Positions 51,515 through 60,086 of a stretch of DNA of 64,000 nucleotides are shown here, piece by piece (position 1 is the first letter of the stretch; every line of letters starts with the position of its first letter). This DNA comes from CAVORB01 sp963736235 (GTDB lineage Bacteria > Pseudomonadota > Gammaproteobacteria > Chromatiales > Chromatiaceae), in assembly GCA_963736235.1 (NCBI GenBank), contig CAVTOR010000031.1, positions 310,001 through 374,000 on the forward strand. The letters run 5' to 3'. The position numbers and the translations under genes are program-made. A model generated the notes under the pieces. The model did no database searches, was not told where the DNA came from, and saw only the letters and a program-made list of their open reading frames with translations.

Positions 51515-53047
51515 ATGAAACCGAAGTCTTACATCAAACATGGTGCCGCAACCGTTCTCGCGCTGACCCTTACCGCCGGGATGGGGTCAGCGACGGTCAA
51601 CGGGGAGCCGTTTGCGCTCCCGGACTTCGGAAGCTCCGCCGACACGCTGATGTCCATCGGCGAGGAACGTCAGCTCGGCCGCGCCTTCATGCGTAGCGTC
51701 CGCGAGGCCCTGCCGGTGGTCGAGGACCCACTGCTGACGGATTACATCGAGAGCCTGGGGCACCGTCTGGTGGCCGCGAGCGGCACCGGCGCGGGTCGCT
51801 ACTCCTTTTTCCTAATCGACGAGCCAGTCATCAACGCCTTCGCCGGGCCCGACGGGTACGTAGGGGTTTATTCCGGACTGGTGTTGACGAGTGAAAGCGA
51901 GAGCGAGCTCGCGGCGGTCATGGCCCATGAGATCGCCCACGTCACCCAACGCCACCTGATGCGCGCGTTCGAGGAGCAGCAGCAGCTCAGTATCCCCGCG
52001 ACGGCCCTGCTCATCGCAGCCGCCATTCTCGGTGCCCAGGTCGACGCCAACGTCGGCGCCGCGGCGGTTGCCGGTGTCCAGGCGGCCGCCGCCCAGCGTC
52101 AGATCAATTTCACCCGCGAGAACGAGAAGGAGGCCGACCGCGTTGGCATCGCCACGCTCGCCGCAGCAGGCTTCGACACCTACGCCATGCCCGGTTTCTT
52201 CGAGCGCATGTCCAAGGCCAGCCGACTGTACGAGACCGACGCCCCCGAGTTCTTGCGCACGCACCCCGTAACCACGAATCGGATTGCCGACGCCCTCGGA
52301 CGGGCGGAGAGCTTTGGCGCGAAGCAGCGCGCTGATGATCTACGTTTTCACCTTACCCGCGCCCGCCTGCGCGAGAGGTCCTACAAGGACCCGGCCAAGG
52401 CCGTAAACCACTTCCGCGCCACACTCAACGAGAAGCGCTATCGCAACGAGATCGCGGAACGCTACGGCTACGCCTCCGCATTGGCCCGCGCCAACCAGAC
52501 GGCTGCCGCCTCGGAGCAGGTGGAGCGTCTGCTCTCGACCCACCCGAACCAGGCTGAGTTCATCATCCTGGACGCCGAGCTCGATACCAAACTCGGCAAG
52601 GGCGCCGAGGCGGTAGTGAAGCTGCGCACCTCATCCGGACTGCGTCCGGACAACGTGCCACTGCGGATCGCTTACGCGCGGGCACTCATGGAGACCGGAC
52701 AACCGGCGAACGCCCTCAACGTCCTGAAGCAACTGGAGCGCATGCGCCCGGGCCAAACATACGTATACCGGCTCATGGCAGACGCGGCACTGAAATCCGG
52801 GCAACGTACGGCGACCCATAGATACCGCGCGGAGGCCTACTACTCGGAAGGGGAACTCGAGCCGGCGATTCTCCAGTTGGAGCTCGCGCTGAAACAGCCT
52901 AACGCGAGTTTTCAGGACGCCTCGCAGGCCCAGGCAAGGCTGGAAACGCTGAAGCAGGAGAAAGCAGCGGAAGAAGAGGACGGAAAGCGCCGGGGCAGAG
53001 AAGACGGGGGGGAACGTCGAAAGCTATTTGCACCAATCTCCCGGTAG
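51515..53047 (+). CDS. bepA: periplasmic M48 metalloprotease with TPRs, BepA-like
   Basis: 510 residues. Signal peptide (GAATVLALTLTAGMGSATVN). Zinc site HEIAHVTQRH with the downstream ENEKEADRVG glutamate; VNAFAGPDGYVGVYSGL-type lid sequence (here VINAFAGPDGYVGVYSGLVL). A C-terminal TPR array (about 300-490; YASALARANQTAAASEQVER, YRLMADAALKSGQRTATHRY) ends in a charged tail. BepA assists and degrades stalled outer-membrane proteins such as LptD in the periplasm. It stands upstream of soxYZ but with a 436-bp gap. Confidence 0.94.
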   Translation: MKPKSYIKHGAATVLALTLTAGMGSATVNGEPFALPDFGSSADTLMSIGEERQLGRAFMRSVREALPVVEDPLLTDYIESLGHRLVAASGTGAGRYSFFLIDEPVINAFAGPDGYVGVYSGLVLTSESESELAAVMAHEIAHVTQRHLMRAFEEQQQLSIPATALLIAAAILGAQVDANVGAAAVAGVQAAAAQRQINFTRENEKEADRVGIATLAAAGFDTYAMPGFFERMSKASRLYETDAPEFLRTHPVTTNRIADALGRAESFGAKQRADDLRFHLTRARLRERSYKDPAKAVNHFRATLNEKRYRNEIAERYGYASALARANQTAAASEQVERLLSTHPNQAEFIILDAELDTKLGKGAEAVVKLRTSSGLRPDNVPLRIAYARALMETGQPANALNVLKQLERMRPGQTYVYRLMADAALKSGQRTATHRYRAEAYYSEGELEPAILQLELALKQPNASFQDASQAQARLETLKQEKAAEEEDGKRRGREDGGERRKLFAPISR

Positions 53048-53483
53048 GTTAAGCTTACGAAGCTTGACCAAGAACCGAATCTGGAGCGACACGCCCAAAC
53101 ACAGAAAGCGCTGGCTTGGGTCGTGGATCAGGGGCTTCAAGGCCCTGTTCCCTCCCCCAGTGAGAGGGTCGCTCGGTTCGCTTCCTAACGACGAGAAGAA
53201 AGAATTGGCTTTCACCAGGAGGAAGGCCACCGGTTCGGTCCTAGATGACCCGGAGCCTGTTTTCATTGTTTGTGCTTTCGCGAGCGGTCACGGCAGATGC
53301 CCCCACAATCACGGAGGCTGGTCGTTGTCCATCGTCTCTGGAAGGTCAACTCCTCCGCGTGCGGGCCTCAAACGGATGCCTCCCATCGGCGAGCCCGTGT
53401 GCTGGCCGAAGTACCACGACGACAGGGTCGTCAGTCCATCCCATCCCATAAACCCCTAGACATTGCTCGACAGGAGATAATTC
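53048..53483 (+). other. region between bepA and soxY
   Basis: 436 bp. Open frames at 53028-53459 and 53245-53451 exist; the second opens MTRSLFSLFVLSRAVTADA, which looks like a signal peptide, but the rest has no recognisable domain and no heme CxxCH. I do not call a gene. Near 53049-53063 AAGCTTACGAAGCTT forms an inverted repeat. A soxY promoter should lie here. A degraded soxX-like gene is possible but unsupported. Confidence 0.4.
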
Positions 53484-53957
53484 ATGATCGACGCAAAACG
53501 CAGAATCCTGCTGAAAGGCTCTCTGGCCGCGGGCGCGGTCGGTGTAGCGGTCGGCGCCGGCCTGTTGACCCCGCGCGCAGTCCTCGCGGCTTGGCCCGAG
53601 GCGGCCTTCAAGGCGGAGAACCTCGACGACGCCCTCAATGCCCTGCTCGGCAGCAACACCCATGAGGCCAGCGACGCGATCAAGATCAAGGCGCCTGACA
53701 TCGCGGAAAATGGTGCCGTGGTCCCGGTGACGGTGGAATCCGACCTGGAAGGCATCAGCTCCATCGCCATCATCGCTGCCGGCAATCAGACCCCGTTGAT
53801 CGCCTCATTCGATCTCGGTGCGGGCGCAATCGGCTTCGTTTCCACCCGCATCAAGATGGCGAAGACCGCGGACGTCATTGCGGTCGTCAAGGCGGGCGAC
53901 AAGGTCATGAGTGCGGCCAAAGAGGTCAAGGTCACGATCGGCGGCTGCGGCGGCTGA
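53484..53957 (+). CDS. soxY: sulfur-carrier protein SoxY
   Basis: 157 residues. Twin-arginine signal AKRRILLKGSLAAGAVGV (RR at 6-7) with cleavage near LAA-WP. Mature SoxY with the C-terminal swinging arm GGCGG (C155), to which sulfur-oxidation intermediates are bound. Family sequence: VPVTVESDLEGISSIAIIAA, FDLGAGAIGFVSTRIKMAKT. Acts in the periplasm as the SoxYZ carrier for thiosulfate oxidation. soxZ follows in 36 bp; soxA, soxX, soxB, soxC and soxD are not adjacent. Confidence 0.97.
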   Translation: MIDAKRRILLKGSLAAGAVGVAVGAGLLTPRAVLAAWPEAAFKAENLDDALNALLGSNTHEASDAIKIKAPDIAENGAVVPVTVESDLEGISSIAIIAAGNQTPLIASFDLGAGAIGFVSTRIKMAKTADVIAVVKAGDKVMSAAKEVKVTIGGCGG

Positions 53958-53993
53958 TCCCTTACAGCGAATTCGATTGCGAGGTAGCAAAGA

Positions 53994-54308
53994 ATGGCAA
54001 ACACGATCAAAGCTCGCGCCAAGCTCAAGGGCGACGTCACCGAGGTCAAGGCCCTGATGAGTCATCCGATGGAGACGGGCCTGCGCAAGGACAAGAAGAC
54101 TGGCGAGGTCATCCCCGCGCACTTCATCCAAGAGGTGGTGTGCAAGTGGAAGGACCAGACGGTCATGACGGCGTCGTGGAGCGGCGGCGTCTCCAAGAAT
54201 CCTTATATCGCCTTTAAGTTCACCGGGGCGGCTAAGGGTGACACCATCGAGCTCAGTTGGACCGACAACAAGGGCGAGAGCGACTCAGCGACCGCCGAGA
54301 TCGGCTGA
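53994..54308 (+). CDS. soxZ: sulfur-oxidation protein SoxZ
   Basis: 104 residues, no signal peptide (exported with SoxY by the Tat route). Family sequence: IKARAKLKGDVTEVKALMSH, PMETGLRKDKKTGEVIPAHF, then SWSGGVSKNPYIAFKFTGA. It forms the SoxYZ heterodimer. The fold is an immunoglobulin-like beta sandwich that cradles SoxY. Followed at once by a stable hairpin, so soxYZ is a two-gene unit. Confidence 0.97.
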   Translation: MANTIKARAKLKGDVTEVKALMSHPMETGLRKDKKTGEVIPAHFIQEVVCKWKDQTVMTASWSGGVSKNPYIAFKFTGAAKGDTIELSWTDNKGESDSATAEIG

Positions 54309-54318
54309 CGCCGGCACC

Positions 54319-54352
54319 GACCCCGTCCATGGCTGGACGGGGTCACCCCCGC
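54319..54352 (+). terminator. terminator after soxZ
   Basis: GACCCCGTCCA / TGGACGGGGTC (54319-54329, 54334-54344, loop 4), perfect 11-bp stem starting 11 bp past the soxZ stop, followed by ACCCCCGCCTTCTTTCC, a weak pyrimidine run. Confidence 0.75.
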
Positions 54353-54382
54353 CTTCTTTCCGGCCGTTCGGGCCACCGAGAT

Positions 54383-55312
54383 TCACAGTGCACCTGTGTA
54401 CAGCTTCGCCCTGCCCTGCGGGCGGTGGCGGAAGCGCTTGTACGGCCAGATGTATTGCTCGGGGCAGACCGCGATGCAGTGCTCCACACCGCGATTGAGC
54501 GCGCTGGCCGCGACTTCCTCGTCCTCCGCGTCTATACCGTCCGGCGCGGGCAGGCAATGAATGTGGAAACCGTCGCCCGCAGCTCGTCGTTCGGCGAACA
54601 TGAACACGACGCGGGACCCAGTCTTGCGGGCCAAACGCGAGACCAAAAGCATGGTGAAGGCCGGAACTCCGAAGAAGGGGGCGAATACCGCACCCCGGTG
54701 AGCCTTGGGTTCCTGATCCGGCAGGATGCCCACGGATTCGCCACGCTTGAGTGCCTGCATGATCCGGCGAACGCCCTGCGCGTCGGTGGGCACCAGGACC
54801 GCCCCTTTACGTCCCCGCGCCTCGAAGATGAGCGCATCGAGCAGTTTTTGCGGCTTGTATAGGGTCGTCGTGGGTCCAAGGGACGACAGGTAAAGCCCCG
54901 CGAGCTCCCATGCACCCAGATGCGGCGAGAGGACGATCAAGCCTCGACCCTCCTCTCGGCGCACGAACTCGCCCCCTGAGACATTCTTGATCAGGGACAG
55001 CACCTTGCCGGCCGGCCTCAGCAGCAGGTAGGCCATCTCGAAATAGGTCTTGCCATTCTCGCGCAGGGAGCGGGCGCGAAACGCCAACGCCTGCTCGCGG
55101 CTGAGGTGCGGGAAACACAGCTCGATGTTGATCAGGGCGTTGCGCCGTTGCTTATTGGGAATCTTGTCCAGGAGGTAGCCAAACAGCCATCCGAGCCCCT
55201 GCAGCAACCTCAATGGCAACCGCGAGATGAGATAGAGAAGTAGCGCCAGCAACCGATCCTTGAGCGTGGCGGGTAGGGGTTGAGGACTGCCGTTGTCAGA
55301 TATCGCCGTCAT
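54383..55312 (-). CDS. lysophospholipid acyltransferase family (LpxL/HtrB-like)
   Basis: 309 residues from ATG 55312 (GGAGACAG just upstream); the frame opens 7 codons earlier. N-terminal membrane helix RLLALLLYLISRLPLRLLQG. The HX4E catalytic dyad in LSPHLGAWELAG, then LVPTDAQGVRRIMQALKRGE, GILPDQEPKAHRGAVFAPFF and a C-terminal PEQYIWPYKRFRHRPQG, the LpxL/LpxM family end. It transfers a secondary acyl chain to Kdo-lipid A or a related lipid at the inner membrane. Convergent with soxZ. Confidence 0.9.
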   Translation of the reverse strand: MTAISDNGSPQPLPATLKDRLLALLLYLISRLPLRLLQGLGWLFGYLLDKIPNKQRRNALINIELCFPHLSREQALAFRARSLRENGKTYFEMAYLLLRPAGKVLSLIKNVSGGEFVRREEGRGLIVLSPHLGAWELAGLYLSSLGPTTTLYKPQKLLDALIFEARGRKGAVLVPTDAQGVRRIMQALKRGESVGILPDQEPKAHRGAVFAPFFGVPAFTMLLVSRLARKTGSRVVFMFAERRAAGDGFHIHCLPAPDGIDAEDEEVAASALNRGVEHCIAVCPEQYIWPYKRFRHRPQGRAKLYTGAL

Positions 55313-55483
55313 CTGTCTCCTCAAGGCTCGCATCCGCGTTCAGGTAGGTTCCCGCGCAATGAGAGGCGGGTCTTTCGGAGCGCCACGCCGTGCGCGATCG
55401 CCCTTCCGGACGTTGCGGACAGCGGTTAGTATCGACGCGTCAGTGAAAAACGTCGACAGCACCACCCAAGAGGATCTCCCGCT

Positions 55484-55912
55484 ATGAGCGACTCCGGCCT
55501 CAAGAGTCTCACCCCCCAGCAGGCCTGGCAGATACTGCAGGATGACCCGACGGCACTCCTGGTCGACATCCGCTCCACCATGGAGTATTTGTTCGTGGGT
55601 CACCCCAGTGGCGCCGTCCATGTACCCTGGATCGACGAGCCGGACTGGACCGTCAATGAGCACTTCGACACGGAAATCCGCAAGCTCCTGCTCGGCGGGG
55701 CGGTGTGCTCGTCCGAGAATACGTGCACACCCGTGATCCTGATCTGCCGCAGCGGCAAACGCTCGCTGGAGGCCGGCAAGACCCTGATGTCGAGCGGCAT
55801 GCGCAACGTCTTCCACGTCGACGAGGGCTTCGAAGGAGACCTCGACGAGCACCACCACCGCAGCACCCAAGGCGGCTGGCGTTTTCGCGGACTGCCCTGG
55901 GAGCAGTGTTGA
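55484..55912 (+). CDS. rhodanese-like domain protein
   Basis: 142 residues, no signal peptide. Rhodanese fold: TPQQAWQILQDDPTALLVDI, MEYLFVGHPSGAVHVPW, and the active-site loop LICRSGKRS with the catalytic cysteine C88. An insert (residues about 55-82, WTVNEHFDTEIRKLLLGG and CSSENTC) precedes the loop. The CRSGKRS loop is typical of single-domain sulfurtransferases that carry a persulfide. Located between the LpxL-like gene and the ISC operon; cytoplasmic sulfur trafficking is inferred. Confidence 0.9.
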   Translation: MSDSGLKSLTPQQAWQILQDDPTALLVDIRSTMEYLFVGHPSGAVHVPWIDEPDWTVNEHFDTEIRKLLLGGAVCSSENTCTPVILICRSGKRSLEAGKTLMSSGMRNVFHVDEGFEGDLDEHHHRSTQGGWRFRGLPWEQC

Positions 55913-55945
55913 CCGCCGCCAGTCAGGCCCAAAGAGATCCGACGA

Positions 55946-56146
55946 TCACTCGCGCTCTTCCATCCAGGCCACCTGTATGGCCTCGAGGATCTTCTCTCCG
56001 GAGTGCGCCGGGTCGTCATCGAACTCGGAGAGCGACATCACCCATTCGCGCAGATCGACGAAGTTGACGTAGCGCGGATCCACGTCCGGATGCGCCTCAT
56101 CCAGCGCGATAGCGATATCGAGGGTATCGGTCCACTTGAGGCCCAT
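55946..56146 (-). CDS. iscX: Fe-S assembly protein IscX
   Basis: 66 residues, the usual length. MGLKWTDTLDIAIALDEAHP and DPRYVNFVDLREWVMSLSEF are the winged-helix acidic protein IscX. It binds IscS and iron at the same surface as frataxin and modulates cluster assembly. Last gene of the isc operon, 76 bp after fdx. Confidence 0.96.
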   Translation of the reverse strand: MGLKWTDTLDIAIALDEAHPDVDPRYVNFVDLREWVMSLSEFDDDPAHSGEKILEAIQVAWMEERE

Positions 56147-56222
56147 GGATCTTCCTCCGAGATGACGTTGTTACAACCGTGAGCGAGATTGTAGTGTCAT
56201 CGACGCCGGCGGCGGTAGCGGC

Positions 56223-56564
56223 TCAATGATGCTCGGACACCATGTTGATGGTGTACTTCGGAATCTCGATCACCAGATCCTCGTCGCCAACGAGGGCCTG
56301 GCAGCTCAGGCGCGACTCGGGCTCTACACCCCATGCCTTGTCGAGCATGTCCTCCTCGTCATCCGCCGCTTCCTCCAGCGAGTCGAACCCCTCGCGGACG
56401 ATGACGTGACAAGTGGTGCAGGCGCAGGACTTCTCGCATGCGTGCTCGATCTCGATGCCGTTCTGCAACGCGGCGTCGCAGATGCTCACGCCCGGCTCGA
56501 CCTCGATCAAGGCCCCCTCGGGACAGATCTCCTCGTGAGGCAGAAAAACCAGTTTCGTCATCAC
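56223..56564 (-). CDS. fdx: ISC-system [2Fe-2S] ferredoxin
   Basis: 113 residues. Cluster ligands C43, C49, C52 and C88 (CEKSCACTTCHVIVREG; RLSCQALVG), the adrenodoxin-type spacing seen in E. coli Fdx. It supplies electrons for sulfane reduction on IscU. The ATG overlaps the hscA stop (ATGA), so translation is coupled. Confidence 0.97.
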   Translation of the reverse strand: MMTKLVFLPHEEICPEGALIEVEPGVSICDAALQNGIEIEHACEKSCACTTCHVIVREGFDSLEEAADDEEDMLDKAWGVEPESRLSCQALVGDEDLVIEIPKYTINMVSEHH

Positions 56565-58436
56565 TCGAACTCTTCAACCTTGTGGCCCGCCATGACGCCG
56601 TGAATGCTCGCGTTCATGCGTCGCTCCACATAGCCCTCGCAGACCTTCTCAAGAGCATCCGTCGCGGCCTTGATCGCGTCCGCGTCGTCGCCGGTTGCGG
56701 TGCGCTCCAGGGCGGCCATCGCCTCATCGACGCGCCGGCGCTCGTCCGCATCGAGCAGGCGATCACCATCGCCAGCCAGGGCCGAGCGCAGAGCCTCGAT
56801 CGTCCGCCGCGCCTCGACCTGCTGCTCGCGCAAACGCCGCGCGATCAGGTCGTCGCCGGCGTGGGCCAGGGAGTCCTTGAGCATGGACTCGATCTCGTTG
56901 TCCGTGAGCCCGTACGAGGGCTTGACCTCCACCTGGGCCTTGACGCCGCGGCTCTGCTCGGCGGCGGTCACGCTCAGGAGACCGTCCGCGTCCACCTCGA
57001 AGGCAACCCGGATGCGCGCGCTTCCCGCCACCATGGGCGGCATACCCCGCAGCTCGAACCGGGCCAGGGAGCGGCAGTCGCTGACCAGCTCGCGCTCCCC
57101 CTGCAACACATGGACCGCCATCGCGGTCTGGCCGTCCTTGAAGGTCGTGAACTCCTGCGCGCGGGCCACCGGAATGGTCGTGTTGCGCGGAATGATCTTC
57201 TCGACCAGCCCACCCATGGTCTCCAACCCCAGCGACAAGGGAATCACATCGAGCAACAGCATCTCGGCATCGGGCTTGTTCCCAGCCAGCACGTCCGCCT
57301 GGAGGGCCGCGCCGATGGCCACCACCCGGTCGGGGTCGATATCCGCCAGGGGCTCGGTGCCGAACAACTCGCCGACCCGTTCCCGCACCCGCGGCACACG
57401 TGTCGAACCCCCGACCAGGACCACGTCCTTGATCTCCTCCGCGCGCAGACCCGAATCGCGCAGGGTGCGACGACAAGCCGCGATGGTCTTGGAGATCAGC
57501 GGATCCGACCAGCTGATCGAAGGTCGCTCGCTCGATCTCCCCCTCCCAAACCGAGCCGTCGGGCAAGGTGATTGCCAGTGGTGCCGCGTCGGACGAGGAT
57601 AGCGCCTCTTTGGCGGCGCAGGCATCCCGCAGCAGTCGGCGCAGGAGGCGGTGATCCTGATGGTCGTCGCCGATTCCCGCCTGCTCCATGATCCAACGGG
57701 CCAGGACGCGATCCATGTCGTCGCCGCCGAGGGCGGAATCGCCTCCGGTTGCCAATACCTCGAATACCCCTCGGCGCAACCGCAGGATCGAGATGTCGAA
57801 GGTGCCTCCGCCGAGATCGTAGACCGCATGCACGCCGTCCGCATCCTTGTCCAGACCGTAAGCTACCGCCGCGGCGGTCGGCTCGCTCAGAAGCCTGAAG
57901 ACCTTGAGTCCGGCAAGGCGCGCCGCGTCCTTCGTGGCCTGGCGCTGGGCTTCGTCGAAGTAGGCCGGAACCGTGATCACGACGCCCGTAAGGTCTCCCC
58001 CCAGCACGCCTTCGGCCCGTGCCGCCAGCACCCGGAGGATCTCCGCCGAGACCTCGACCGGACTCAGGTCGCCGCGCCGGGTACGGATGCGCGGAACCGG
58101 GCCTTCCGTCTGCACGAACTCGTAGGGCAGCCGCGAGCCAAGACCCTTCACGTCCTCCACGCCCCGCCCGATGAGACGCTTGACCGAGGCGATGGTGTTC
58201 AGCGGGTCCTCGGTTGCGACCGCCATGGCGGCATAGCCGACTTCCACCCCGTCTGGGGCGAAGCGCACCACGGAGGGGAGCAGGTGCCGGCCCTGCTCGT
58301 CCGGCAAGGTCTCCGCTCGACCGCTGCGTACCGTCGCGACCAGCGAGTTGGTCGTGCCCAGGTCGATACCCGCCGCCAGCCTGTGCTGGTGTGGCGCCGC
58401 TGAGCGGCCCGGTTCGGCGATCTGAAGTAATGCCAT
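56561..58436 (-). pseudogene. hscA: Fe-S chaperone HscA (Hsp70), one frameshift as read
   Basis: Hsp70 motifs in order: AAGIDLGTTNSLVATVRSG (phosphate-1), RLLSEPTAAAVAYGLDKD, VYDLGGGTFDISILR, then after the shift VVLVGGSTRVPRVRERVGEL and the substrate domain IPLSLGLETMGGLVEKIIPR. One extra base near 57505-57509 breaks the frame. Removing it gives FDQLVDPLISKTIAACRRTL, in perfect register. About 625 residues when repaired. HscA with HscB releases the cluster from IscU by binding its LPPVK motif. The indel is most likely technical. Confidence 0.92.
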
Positions 58437-58694
58437 TCGTCCTCCCGGATTGGAACCGCTTCCGCACTCGCCGCCCTGACAAAACAGCCCCTAGTCGAGC
58501 CATCGCGGCGTGAGGGCCGCCAAGAGTCACGCCAAGCGGGGATGGGTTTCTGCGTCTTGTTACTGGCTAACGCGCATCCCGCATCCAGCGCCCGCAAAGC
58601 CGAGTCGTGATGTACCCGGGGGCCAGTAAAACAACAGCAGGATTCACTCGCGAAGAATTACTGCGCCCGTCTCACACGGATTTTCTGTCGGCCG

Positions 58695-59264
58695 CTATGG
58701 AGCGTCCTCGAGGTCCGCCTCCAGCTGCTCAGCCTCGACCCGGCATTTCTCGACGAACTGCAGCTTGACCACCAATTCCCGCGCCTGTGCGAGCCGCTCC
58801 GCGGTGAGTTCATCCAGGCAATCTCCAAGCGCACCCGTTAACGTTCTGGATAGCTCGTCGAGACGGTCTAAGACGGCGCCGACCGCGCCGTGCGGATCCG
58901 TCGCGTCCTTGGCCGCTGACAACGCCTCACGCAGATCCATCTGCTCCATCAGAAATGCGGTGTCCCGTGTCGTCTCATTCTTTCCACCGACCTCTCCCGT
59001 GTACAAGGAAAGGAGATACTTGGCTCGCGAGAGGGGATCCCGTAAGGTCTGGTATGCCTCGTTTACGCGAGTGGAGGCCTGCAGCGACAGCCTCCTCTCA
59101 CGATCTCCCGCGGCGGCGAACCGGTCTGGGTGCAGCGTTTTCTGCAGGGAACGGTAGCGCTCCGCCAACTGGGCGAGATCCACGGAAAAGACCTCTGGCA
59201 GCCCAAAGAGCTCGAAGTGGTTTTTCGAGAGGTCCAACACTTGGGGGGTGCCGAGTCGGCGCAA
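58695..59264 (-). CDS. hscB: Fe-S J-protein co-chaperone HscB
   Basis: 189 residues. J domain FELFGLPEVFSVDLAQLAER with the HPD motif (45-47, KTLHPDRFA), then LQASTRVNEAYQTLRDPLSR and a C-terminal three-helix domain (FLMEQMDLREALSAAKDATD) that binds IscU. It delivers IscU to HscA and stimulates its ATPase. There is a 258-bp gap to hscA but the same order and strand. Confidence 0.95.
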   Translation of the reverse strand: MRRLGTPQVLDLSKNHFELFGLPEVFSVDLAQLAERYRSLQKTLHPDRFAAAGDRERRLSLQASTRVNEAYQTLRDPLSRAKYLLSLYTGEVGGKNETTRDTAFLMEQMDLREALSAAKDATDPHGAVGAVLDRLDELSRTLTGALGDCLDELTAERLAQARELVVKLQFVEKCRVEAEQLEADLEDAP

Positions 59265-59266
59265 GA

Positions 59267-59590
59267 TCAGACGTTAAAGCTCTCGCCGCAGCCGCAGCCA
59301 TCCTTGACGTTGGGGTTGTTGAACTTGAAGCCCTCGTTGAGGCCTTCCTTGGTGTAATCAAGCTCGGTGCCGTCCAGGTAGATCAGGCTCTTCGGGTCAA
59401 CGATCACCTTGACGCCATGATCCTCGAAGACCAGGTCGTCCTCCTCCAGCTCATCGGCAAACTCCAGCACGTAGGCCATGCCAGAGCAGCCCGAGGTGCG
59501 CACGCCGAGGCGGATGCCGACGCCCTTTCCCCTGCCACCCAGGAACTTGCGCACATGGTCGGCCGCCGCCTGCGTCATCGAGATTCCCAT
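59267..59590 (-). CDS. iscA: A-type Fe-S carrier IscA
   Basis: 107 residues from ATG 59590. Cluster/iron ligands C35 (RTSGCSGMAYVLEF), C99 and C101 (VKDGCGCGESFNV). Scaffold or carrier that accepts clusters from IscU and passes them to [4Fe-4S] targets. Immediately followed by hscB. Confidence 0.97.
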   Translation of the reverse strand: MGISMTQAAADHVRKFLGGRGKGVGIRLGVRTSGCSGMAYVLEFADELEEDDLVFEDHGVKVIVDPKSLIYLDGTELDYTKEGLNEGFKFNNPNVKDGCGCGESFNV

Positions 59591-59654
59591 GATTGCCCTT
59601 TCCGCCTTCGCGCTGGCCTGACCGACGCTTCGTTGTCTCGCTGCGCATGCCTGC

Positions 59655-60038
59655 TCAGCAACTCCGCTTCTTCTCGTAGTCCTGGATCGCCGCCTTGATG
59701 GCGTCCTCGGCAAGCACCGAGCAGTGCACCTTCACCGGCGGCAGGGCCAGCTCGTCGGCGATATCCTGGTTCTTGATCTCCTGCGCCTCGTCCAGGGTCT
59801 TGCCCTTCACCCACTCGGTCAGCAGGCTGCTCGAGGCGATGGCCGAACCGCAGCCGTAGGTCTTGAAGCGCGCGTCCTCGATCACGCCCTGTTCGTTGAC
59901 CTTGATCTGCAGCCGCATGACGTCGCCGCAGGCCGGCGCGCCAACCATGCCGGTGCCGACGCTGGGATCGTCGTTGTCGAAGGTCCCGACGTTACGGGGG
60001 TTCTCGTAGTGATCCAGGACCTTTTCACTGTAAGCCAT
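59655..60038 (-). CDS. iscU: Fe-S scaffold IscU
   Basis: 127 residues. Cluster ligands C37 (GAPACGDVMRL), C63 (TYGCGSAIASSS) and C106 (KVHCSVLAEDAI), the conserved D39, and the HscA recognition motif LPPVK (99-103). The scaffold on which IscS-derived sulfur and iron are assembled. Intact, between the damaged iscS and iscA. Confidence 0.98.
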   Translation of the reverse strand: MAYSEKVLDHYENPRNVGTFDNDDPSVGTGMVGAPACGDVMRLQIKVNEQGVIEDARFKTYGCGSAIASSSLLTEWVKGKTLDEAQEIKNQDIADELALPPVKVHCSVLAEDAIKAAIQDYEKKRSC

Positions 60039-60086
60039 GCTCTGCTCACCTCTGGTAAGGACCGGCGACGCCGGTACCGGACGCCG

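Noticed and set aside
53028..53459. 143-codon frame between bepA and soxY
   Set aside because: Starts inside bepA, has no domain and no ribosome site; the region is better treated as non-coding.
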